Source: JANXQG01 sp964615095 (lineage in GTDB: Bacteria; Planctomycetota; Planctomycetia; Pirellulales; Thermoguttaceae). From it: a stretch of 64,000 nt of DNA. Below the pieces are notes generated by a model, which was not told where the DNA came from, made no database searches, and saw only the letters and a list, made by a program, of their open reading frames with translations. Location of the stretch: the NCBI GenBank assembly GCA_964615095.1, contig CAZTPX010000037.1:1-64000 (forward strand), read 5' to 3'. Positions 34,595 through 41,278 of the stretch are shown piece after piece (position 1 is the stretch's first letter; every line of letters starts with the position of its first letter). Made by a program: the position numbers and the translations under genes.

Positions 34595-36004
34595 ATGAGA
34601 ACAGGTACGAAAGCAGTCTGCCACGCGGTCTTTCTGGTCGCAGTATCATGGAACATTCCCTTGGCGGCCCAGCCCTTGGATCTGGGCCGGTCATCGGTCG
34701 CTCAGGCCGAGGAGCCGGCGCTCCATACCCCCGACTCCCACGGTCGGGATCCACTTGTCGCCAACAGCGCCTGGTTTCGGGAATTCAAGCGGGATGTCAG
34801 CAGCGAACCCGCCGATCCCCATTCCGACCAGATGCTTGCCCGGCTTCGAAAAGCCAAGGGGACCATCGATGCGCAGTGGAGCGGCTCCTGGACTCCGTCC
34901 GATTGGAACTGGTACACTTGGCCCTTCCAGGTGGTGCGCGGTGACGTCGCTCCACTGACCATACCCGGCACTTGGGCGTACAATCCGGCCTCCAAGGGCC
35001 CCTATATCCTGCCGCCGGAACCGGTCGTCTACGAGAACAGGCGCGAGACCACTTACGCCACCGCGAAGTGGACCGACGGCGCCGACCACCATCTCTGCAT
35101 TTACGTCCGCGACGAAGCAAGCGGCGGCTATAAAGAGCTTTGGGAATACTATCAACCGTGGGTCACGCGCAGTGGCAAGCAGGTCACTGCCGTGGCGGGG
35201 GCCAGTTGGCGGAAGTTCGATCTTCTCCACGGAGAGGTTCCCGCGGCCGGCGTGCCGGCCACGGACGCCGCCGGGCTGATAATCATGCCCTTGGTGGTGC
35301 GTTACGATGAAGTGGCTAGGGGCTCGATCAATCATGCCTTGCGGTTCTGTGTCAACAACTCCGATATCTCGCCCACTTTCAAATGGCCCGCCAGGACGGC
35401 CGCGGGCGCGTGGAACCCCGCAACGGGAATGCCTTATGGCACGCGACTCCGCATCAAAGCATCCTGGTGGAAGGCCAGCGCCGATGCCGTCCTTGGCGCC
35501 AACACCCAAGCCCGGATCATTGGCGAGGCGATTCGCCGCTACGGTCTCGTCTTGGCGGATGGCTCCGGCGGTTCTACGATCCAGCTTCAAGGGGTGGCCG
35601 ACATGCGCTGGGAAAAGACGCTTGTCAGCCGGCTGAATGCCATACCGGTAACGGCGTTGGAAGTTGTCTTGACGCCGCCCCTGCTTCAGATTGCCGGCCC
35701 GACCAATCTTCAGGTCGGTCAAGTAGGGACCTGGACCATGACCTTCTTGCCCAAGGAGTCTCCGGTCGGCGAGGGGAGCACCATCAACATCTGGGATCAG
35801 AACAACAAGCAGATCCAATATCGCTGGGCAATCATCGATGAAGCCCATCGTACCGTTAGCGCCCAACGCAGCTTCAGTCAGCCGGGCGTCTATTCCATCC
35901 GCCCCTATGCAGAATGGAACTTGGGGTTTGGACCTTATCGCGTAACGGTGGGTCCTGTTCCAATGCAAACGAAGCCATCGACATCTCCGCCGCAACGTCA
36001 GTGA
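34595..36004 (+). CDS. Secreted protein, C-terminal beta-sandwich, unknown function
   Basis: The protein has 469 residues. The N-terminus has a signal peptide (RTGTKAVCHAVFLVAVSW, cleavage near AQP or AQA). A central region with many Trp, Tyr and Pro residues recalls sugar-binding or ethylbenzene-dehydrogenase-like sandwich folds (TYATAKWTDGADHHLCIYV). The C-terminal 110 residues read like an Ig/PKD-type domain (VGQVGTWTMTFLPKESP to GVYSIRPYAEW). The family is not recognised. I chose ATG 34595 for the signal peptide; upstream reading frame lies in repeats. Confidence 0.55.
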   Translation: MRTGTKAVCHAVFLVAVSWNIPLAAQPLDLGRSSVAQAEEPALHTPDSHGRDPLVANSAWFREFKRDVSSEPADPHSDQMLARLRKAKGTIDAQWSGSWTPSDWNWYTWPFQVVRGDVAPLTIPGTWAYNPASKGPYILPPEPVVYENRRETTYATAKWTDGADHHLCIYVRDEASGGYKELWEYYQPWVTRSGKQVTAVAGASWRKFDLLHGEVPAAGVPATDAAGLIIMPLVVRYDEVARGSINHALRFCVNNSDISPTFKWPARTAAGAWNPATGMPYGTRLRIKASWWKASADAVLGANTQARIIGEAIRRYGLVLADGSGGSTIQLQGVADMRWEKTLVSRLNAIPVTALEVVLTPPLLQIAGPTNLQVGQVGTWTMTFLPKESPVGEGSTINIWDQNNKQIQYRWAIIDEAHRTVSAQRSFSQPGVYSIRPYAEWNLGFGPYRVTVGPVPMQTKPSTSPPQRQ

Positions 36005-36148
36005 TCTGTCGGGAAGAAAAGAAGATGGGAGAAACGAATATAGAAGACGGCAGGAAGGCCGTCGTAGGCCGTGCGGAGCCTGGAGCTGACTCCGTGCTCC
36101 AAGGGCACGCCTGTTCACTCTTCTTTTCCCCCATCTTCTTTTCCTTCC

Positions 36149-36372
36149 AATTCATTCGTGTGATTCGTGCGATTCGTGGTTTCTCCCCGTTGCGGCTCAC
36201 TCGCATTCGAGGTCCGCGAGCAATTTCGGGACCGTGGGCCTCTTCTCCGGGCTGTTGTCGATACACGGGGCAAGGATCTCGCGCCAGGGCTGTTCGACCG
36301 CCAGGGTCTTTTCCCTGTCGGTCCGGCCGGTAAGCATGAAGCCCACGACCCTGGCCCAGGCGTAGACATCGG
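36149..36372 (-). pseudogene. Duplicated 3' end of the kinase gene (copy A)
   Basis: The 224 bases are a diverged direct repeat of 37350-37573. The reverse strand encodes ADVYAWARVVGFMLTGRT, then EKTLAVEQPW and PEKRPTVPKLLADL, equal to the last 58 residues of the BrxL-kinase fusion, and continues through the same 3' flank (ATTCATTCGTGTGATTCGTG). The homology stops abruptly four bases from the stop codon of the HNH gene. This fragment cannot fold as a kinase. Confidence 0.88.
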
Positions 36373-36375
36373 CCC

Positions 36376-36813
36376 TTACCCGCCCCCGCCAATATCGGGC
36401 GGATGCTCTCCCATGATACACCACATGCGACGAATGCGGACTAACTGCCGTCGATTTATGTGCAGGGTGGCGACAGTGGCTCGGCCAATTGCGGTTAGGC
36501 CAGCAATTTCCGTCGCCCCTTCAGCCCAAGCAAAGTGCTCTGTCCAAACGTCACGCTGTGGGTGGAAAAGAGGAACGTTTCGCCCGGAGGCTGGATCGGG
36601 GACCAAAGTACGGTCAGCTTTGAATCGGTTGCATGTGGGAAAGGCAAGGCAGAGGTTCTCTAAAACCGTCTCGCCACCTGAAGATCGCGGTGCGATATGT
36701 TCGAACTCGAAGGTGACGACCGTCAACTCCTCCGCGGTGCGGCAATACGCGCAGCAGTTCGCAAACTGCGCGCGGATCTCTCGCTGCAGATCGACGGGAA
36801 CGTATACGCTCAC
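36376..36813 (-). CDS. HNH endonuclease (partnered copy 2)
   Basis: The protein has 145 residues from GTG 36813. The HNH site is complete: ANCCAYCRT, FEFEHIAPRSSGG, ENLCLAFPTCNRFKADR. The C-terminal domain (LFHPQRDVW, GLTAIGRATVATLHINRRQL, VRIRRMW) lines up with that of the HNH protein at 15108-15629. The GTG overlaps the TGA of the upstream small-protein gene as GTGA, so translation is coupled. The gene ends at the edge of the duplicated kinase 3' end, which suggests a homing-like history. An earlier ATG at 36843 would overlap the partner gene further and is less likely. Confidence 0.78.
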   Translation of the reverse strand: MSVYVPVDLQREIRAQFANCCAYCRTAEELTVVTFEFEHIAPRSSGGETVLENLCLAFPTCNRFKADRTLVPDPASGRNVPLFHPQRDVWTEHFAWAEGATEIAGLTAIGRATVATLHINRRQLVRIRRMWCIMGEHPPDIGGGG

Positions 36814-37061
36814 GTGCCTGTCACCTCGGCCCGCTGATGCCACAAGGTATACCGGGCGCGGGTCCTCACGAGGGTAAGTTGATCGGTCCGCGTCAAGAGT
36901 CGATCGAGTTCGGCCGCCTCATCGGACGAAAGTCGCCCTTCCCGGTTGCGCGCGATAAGTTCATCCAGCCGGGCCTGGATCGAAGGGGCCAAGATGCCCT
37001 CCGCCAATGCCTCCAGTTCACCGTTGCTCAGACCGAGCAGGACTTCCGGATCGTTGCTCAT
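36810..37061 (-). CDS. Small helical partner protein of an HNH endonuclease (copy 2)
   Basis: The protein has 83 residues and is predicted to be mostly helical. It contains PSIQARLDELIARNREGRL, SSDEAAELD, VRTRARYTL, close to the orphan protein at 18747-19019 and more distantly to the one at 14809-15102. It overlaps the HNH gene by GTGA. This pairing with a nuclease, found twice in the window, is the evidence that it is a functional partner; whether it inhibits, targets or stabilises the nuclease is not known. Confidence 0.7.
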   Translation of the reverse strand: MSNDPEVLLGLSNGELEALAEGILAPSIQARLDELIARNREGRLSSDEAAELDRLLTRTDQLTLVRTRARYTLWHQRAEVTGT

Positions 37062-37349
37062 GATATCGGCCTTCCGTCGTGAAATGGGAAGTAGAATCCA
37101 GAAACCGGCGTTTGAAAACCGCCGCGTCGACTCATTTGAATTGTACCACGCTGATGCGACGCATGCGAGGGCGCGTCAGTCGGAAAGGAGAAAACGGGGC
37201 CTTCTCGCCCGTTTTCGTAGCTCAGCAGGAGTTTTTGGGCTAGGCCTTCGTTCGTGACCGCCCATGACGTCCCAATCGCTAGTCCGCATCAGCGTTCCTT
37301 TCAACTTCCCTTCTGTCGGCCGGCGTTTTCGGCGCTCGCGGCCCGCCCC

Positions 37350-37573
37350 AATTCATTCGTGTCATTCGTGCGATTCGTGGTTTCTCCCCGTTGCGGCTCA
37401 GACGCGTCCCAGATCTGCGAGCAATTTCGCAACCGTCGGCCTCTTCTCCGGCTGAAAACCGACGCACGGCGAAAGAATGGTCCGCCAAGGCTGTTCCACC
37501 GTCAGGGTCTTTTCCGTCTCGGTTCTACCCGTCAGCATGAAGCCCACGACCCTGGCCCAGGCGTAGACATCGG
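37350..37573. repeat. Direct repeat, copy B (kinase 3' end and flank)
   Basis: Equal in length (224 bases) and order to 36149-36372. It covers the last 58 codons of the intact kinase gene and 48 bases beyond its stop. The distance between starts is 1201 bases, with the small-protein/HNH module in between. The non-coding remainder 37062-37349 holds a short hairpin (GAAAACGGG / CCCGTTTTC, 37189-37217) and no gene. Confidence 0.88.
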
Positions 37574-38663
37574 CGGACGGGTGGGCTGGCGCTCCCGTGA
37601 TTTGCTCCGGCGGTGCCCAGGGCGCGGTGAACGCACCTTGAAACGTGTAGCCGGTAACGGGATTGTTCAAGAGCTTGCTGATGCCGAAGTCGGCAATCTT
37701 CCACACGTCGTCGCAGCGGAGAATATTCTGCGGTTTGATGTCGCGATGCACGATGTCGTGGGCGTGCAGGGCCGCCAGGCCGCTGAGGATGGCGACGGCC
37801 ACCGCTTTGGCCGTCTCGGCGTCCAACGGCTTTCTCGTCTCCTCCTTCACTTCGTCGCCGCCGAGCAGGTCCCACAGGCTGCCGCCGTCGGCATATTCGG
37901 TGACCAACGCGTACTCGCTTGCCTGGCGCAAAATGTCCCGCACGACGAGAATGTGGGGGTCGGCGATCTGCCGCAGCCGGGCATAGATGTCCATCTCGCG
38001 GCGGATGGCCGCTTCATCCAAGGACTCCCCTCTCCCGCCTGCTGTACCCAGCAGGATGGGAGAGGGGCCGGGGGTGAGGGCTTGTTCCGTACGGACCTTC
38101 TTCACCGCCACGATGGTTCCCATTTCGGTGTCCAGAGCCCGATACACGCAGGCCATGCCACCCTTGCCGATTTCCTCCAGAAGATCGTACTTGCCGATCT
38201 TCCCCAGCCCCGGCGCTGCCGGCGCGACCGTGCCGAATCGTCTAATCTGCAATTCTGGGGCATATCCCTGCGCGTCGAGCGCATGGAGTTGAGTTCGCAC
38301 TAGGCGCCGAAGTTCTTCCGCCGGCCAAATCACGAGTTCTTCAAAACGCGGGCTCTCCGGACTGATCAGCAACAGTTTCGCCAGTCCGCAGGCCATCCGC
38401 TCCACGGCGGTGCAATCGCGTTTGCCACCCGACAAGCCGAGTTTGGAGCGTACGCCTTGGGAAAGCGCGGACGCCGACCGCAGGGCATGGCAGACCTCGG
38501 CGAAATAGTCGGCTTTCAACCCTAGGCCGACGGCTTGCTGCTCCGTCTCGAAAGGCGGAATCTCCCAGCCGGGGATGATGCCGTGGAAACGATCGACCAA
38601 GGGCGATTCCAGGAAGGTCTCCGGCAGCCTGCGGATGAAGTCGGGACGCGCCGGCGCGAACAT
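37398..38663 (-). CDS. BrxL C-terminal domain fused to a Ser/Thr protein kinase
   Basis: The protein has 421 residues from ATG 38663; the frame is open back to a TAG at 38700-38702. The first 150 residues match the C-terminal part of the BREX protein BrxL (SPLVDRFHGIIPGWEIPPFE, then ADYFAEVCHALRSAS and RTQLHALD). From about residue 155 it is a Hanks kinase with all key motifs: EIGKGGMACVYRA, VAVKKV, IVHRDIKPQNIL, IADFG, WAPPEQ. A dispersed LTPGPSP-type repeat is inserted in frame after the VAVKKV lysine, before the alpha-C region. Known BrxL proteins are AAA+/Lon-like and are not fused to kinases as far as I know. It could be translated by reinitiation after the TAG, or the whole gene may be dead. 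Confidence 0.8.
   Translation of the reverse strand: MFAPARPDFIRRLPETFLESPLVDRFHGIIPGWEIPPFETEQQAVGLGLKADYFAEVCHALRSASALSQGVRSKLGLSGGKRDCTAVERMACGLAKLLLISPESPRFEELVIWPAEELRRLVRTQLHALDAQGYAPELQIRRFGTVAPAAPGLGKIGKYDLLEEIGKGGMACVYRALDTEMGTIVAVKKVRTEQALTPGPSPILLGTAGGRGESLDEAAIRREMDIYARLRQIADPHILVVRDILRQASEYALVTEYADGGSLWDLLGGDEVKEETRKPLDAETAKAVAVAILSGLAALHAHDIVHRDIKPQNILRCDDVWKIADFGISKLLNNPVTGYTFQGAFTAPWAPPEQITGAPAHPSADVYAWARVVGFMLTGRTETEKTLTVEQPWRTILSPCVGFQPEKRPTVAKLLADLGRV
38024..38081. repeat. Dispersed CCCTCTCCC...GGGAGAGGGG repeat inside the kinase
   Basis: A palindromic unit encoding LTPGPSP and GGRGE on the reverse strand. It is the type of repeat found in many environmental bacterial genomes, usually between genes. 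Here it is in frame in the loop after the ATP-binding lysine. Confidence 0.8.
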
Positions 38664-38699
38664 GGGCTGGCCGTTGTGATAGCGCCGGTTCGCTTGCTG

Positions 38700-39668
38700 C
38701 TACAGATCGATGTTCGCCAGCAGCATCAGCCCGCATTCGGCGGTAGCGCAGCAATCGCCCCGCGCGTAGACGCCTTGCTCGAGGTAGCCTTTCAACTGGG
38801 CCTGGATTTCGTCGGTCTTCGAGAAGCGGATGGACTGCGCTTCGTCGAGCACGAGCAGGTCGTACCGCGTGAGCAATCCAGGCGTCCTGCTTTGGCGGTT
38901 GTAGAACAGGACCGCCGGGCTTATCTCGCCGGCCGTGAGCCAAACGTGCCGGCTGACGTTGTTGTACACGTAGGATTTTCCAGACCCCGGCGGCGCCAAC
39001 TCCATCATGTTGATGCGGTTGTGGGCGATCGGGATCAGCCGGCACAGCAACCACATCTTCTCGTCTTCACCGTAGCGGGTGGGTTCATAGCCGAGGGTGC
39101 GGATGATCAAGTTCATCCATTCGTCGTCGGTGAACGCCTTGCGCGCATTGCAGAACGTTTCCAACGATACTCGGCCCGCTTGCATGGGCTTGAAGTCGAT
39201 GATCCTGACGCCGCCGCCGTCCTCGGACGTGTCGTGACAGATCTTGGCCGCGCCCCAGGTACTGCCTTGCAGAAGTCCCTCGTTCTGAACGATCAAAGAC
39301 TGGTCGATCGTCGCCTTTTTCTCATCGAGACAGGGGATCGCGGCGAGGTAACGGGCCTCGCGGCCAAGCTTGACGGTCACGGAAATGGCGTCCAGGATTG
39401 TCAAGACCTCGCCTTGGGCCAGCTTGAAGAGGATGCGTTCCTTCTCGCCCTTGGCGGGCAGGTGTTTGGCAATGAACTCTTGCACCGCCCTTTCCAGGCT
39501 GGACGTCGTTTTCTGGGTCTTGGCGGTGTAGGTGACGATCCAGTCCATCACGTAGGACGGCACGTGCCGGTCGTCGCCGGAGACGCCCATCCGTCGGATA
39601 AGCCCCTTGTCTACCGCGAATTCGCCGAAGACCGAACGAATTTTGTCGTCCAACGTTTTGGATGTCAT
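38700..39668 (-). pseudogene. brxL: BrxL N-terminal part, ended by an in-frame TAG
   Basis: The 322 residues from ATG 39668 match the N-terminal and AAA+ parts of BrxL: Walker A ELAPPGSGKSYVYNNVS, TPGLLTRYDLLVLDEAQSI (Walker B), QLKGYLEQGVYARGD and the sensor-like GLMLLANIDL. Directly after that the codon is TAG (38702-38700), then the frame continues as QQANRRYHNGQPMFAPARPD into the normal BrxL C-terminal region. A CAG-to-TAG change would explain it. BrxL is the DNA-translocating, phage-inhibiting component of type I and IV BREX. The start lies 16 bases after the pglZ stop, and its GGAG ribosome site touches that stop. Confidence 0.85.
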
Positions 39669-39684
39669 TGTAGCACGCGCTCCT

Positions 39685-40495
39685 TCAAAACATGTTTTCA
39701 AAATCGGCCTGTTCGACCGTCCGTTCCATCAGTCGTTTCGACCTCTGGACACGGAGCAATTCAACTCGCTGGGCTTCTGTGTCGGCGCGGGGCGAACGCT
39801 GTCGAACGGTCACCTCGACCGGCAAGGACGCCCCCTCCGGGATGTTTTCGCCGCGCAGACTTATCTCGACCGAGGCATGTTGCCCAGGTTCGATCCGCGC
39901 GAACAGGCTTGTCGATACGGCGGGGCTGCCGGCGATCGCCGCTTGCACGGCGCCGTTGTAGATGGGCAGGACTTGCGCGTTCTGCAGACGGACGGTCAAT
40001 CGCCAGAATCCGCCGTCAAACAAGGCCCCATCGGGAACCGTCAGGACGGGCCATGCCATGGCGGCCCGATCGCCGAACCACTCAACCGCGGGAATAATGA
40101 CCTCTTCAGGCAGCAGCCCGCCGTGCGACATGCACCAGCCCGAAACCGTATCGCGACCAAAACGGCGGCCTACCGCGGCCAAATAGCTCTTGGGCAGCGA
40201 GAGCCTTGCGCAGTCGAGGTACGCAATCGATTCGTCCGCCAGATCTTGGGCGGCCGGCCTGCCCGCCACTTCCACGCACCGGTGACGGCCGTCGAGGCGT
40301 TGCCGGCCATGAGTTTCAGAACCCAGTGCCGGCCCGTACGTGAATCCATGATCGGCCGTCAGCAACACCACAGGCGGAGACTGATTCAAGCAAGTCAAGT
40401 CGCCGACCCAACGCGCCACTAACTCGGCAAGACGTCGAAAGATAACGGCAGATTCGTCGAATAGGACATGATACGGAATTGAACCCGGCTTAGGA
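39685..40495 (-). pseudogene. pglZ: PglZ C-terminal part, 5' end lost
   Basis: About 270 codons of a PglZ (alkaline-phosphatase-fold) BREX protein remain. VVLLTADHGF is the metal-binding strand and MSHGGLLPEEVIIPAVEWF is the family's conserved HGG motif; a C-terminal beta domain follows. Known PglZ proteins are several times longer, and the frame upstream runs into a palindromic repeat at 40496-40630, so the N-terminal part has been removed. No brxA, brxB, brxC or pglX is present nearby; the BREX locus is a remnant. Confidence 0.8.
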
Positions 40496-40630
40496 CCGGA
40501 TGATAAATAACTTCCGTGTTTCTGCGAGGGTGGCATGCCTTAAGTCTTCTAGGCTAGGCATGGCGGCGGCAAACATGCCTAGCTTAGAAGGTTTAGGCCA
40601 TGCCACCCAAATCCGGAAGTTATTCGTCGG
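40496..40630. repeat. Long inverted repeat at the pglZ break point
   Basis: Left arm CCGGATGATAAATAACTTCC ... GGTGGCATG, right arm CATGCCACCC ... CCGGAAGTTATTCGTCGG, with an inner pair TCTTCTAGGCTAGGCATG / CATGCCTAGCTTAGAAG. It marks the point where pglZ was truncated. Confidence 0.85.
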
Positions 40631-40698
40631 TCGCCGCTTAATTCATACTGTATACTGAATCAATGAGCACAGCCAATGGAATCAACGGAGGCTTAGTA

Positions 40699-40866
40699 AT
40701 GCCGACTTGTCCTGAATGCGAAGTTGAAGGGGTCGTTTGCGAGCTTCAAAAGGAGGGAGCGTGGAACACAGACTGGTACGGTCGGCTCACGTGGTATAGA
40801 TGCACTACGTGTGGAGAGTACTTTGTCCAGCGAAACGACGACGAGGTCGAGATCTCAGCCGAGTAA
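40699..40866 (+). CDS. Small zinc-ribbon protein
   Basis: The protein has 55 residues with two cysteine pairs, CPEC and CTTC, that should hold one zinc. ATG 40699 has GGAGG eight bases upstream; an earlier ATG at 40663 sits only about seven bases after a TATACT box and is less likely. It converges on the HIT gene. The function is not known. Confidence 0.5.
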   Translation: MPTCPECEVEGVVCELQKEGAWNTDWYGRLTWYRCTTCGEYFVQRNDDEVEISAE

Positions 40867-40888
40867 CGACACCGCGCGTCGCCATGAC

Positions 40889-41278
40889 TCACTTATATCG
40901 TCCTTTGCCCGGGATCACGTTGCGGACACCGCCCGTTGGATCGTCAACATCGCCCGAGTATCGCGGGATGAGGTGGATATGTGCGTGCATCACGGTCTGT
41001 CCGGCCGTCGGCCCGACATTTACGCCGATATTGTAGCCCGCCGGTGCTCTGGTTCGGTCCAGCCGGTCTCGTACGATGCAAAGCAGACGGCAGATCGAGC
41101 GGGTTTCCCGAACGGTCAGCTCGAAAATGTCCGAGATGTGTCGGCGTGGAACGATCAGCGTGTGCCCGACGGTCACCGGATACGCATCGGCGATCACCAG
41201 CGCGAATCGATCGGATTCCAAAATCCTGTCCGCCGAGACATTGCAGAACGGGCAGGGCTCGTCAGAATAATCGCTCAT
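40889..41278 (-). CDS. HIT family hydrolase
   Basis: The protein has 129 residues of the histidine-triad superfamily of nucleotide hydrolases/transferases: CPFCNV zinc pair at the start, DAYPVTVGHTLIVPRRHISD, and the catalytic triad in VMHAHIHLIPRYSGD. HIT proteins cleave AMP from nucleotides or nucleotidyl adducts. Its ATG lies 17 bases inside the end of the helicase gene, so the pair is one transcription unit. The fixed linkage suggests it processes a product of that enzyme. Confidence 0.85.
   Translation of the reverse strand: MSDYSDEPCPFCNVSADRILESDRFALVIADAYPVTVGHTLIVPRRHISDIFELTVRETRSICRLLCIVRDRLDRTRAPAGYNIGVNVGPTAGQTVMHAHIHLIPRYSGDVDDPTGGVRNVIPGKGRYK

Noticed and set aside
38700..38702. 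TAG in brxL as a recoded (selenocysteine/pyrrolysine-like) codon
   Set aside because: No supporting structure or recoding genes are seen; a nonsense change in a decaying locus is simpler.
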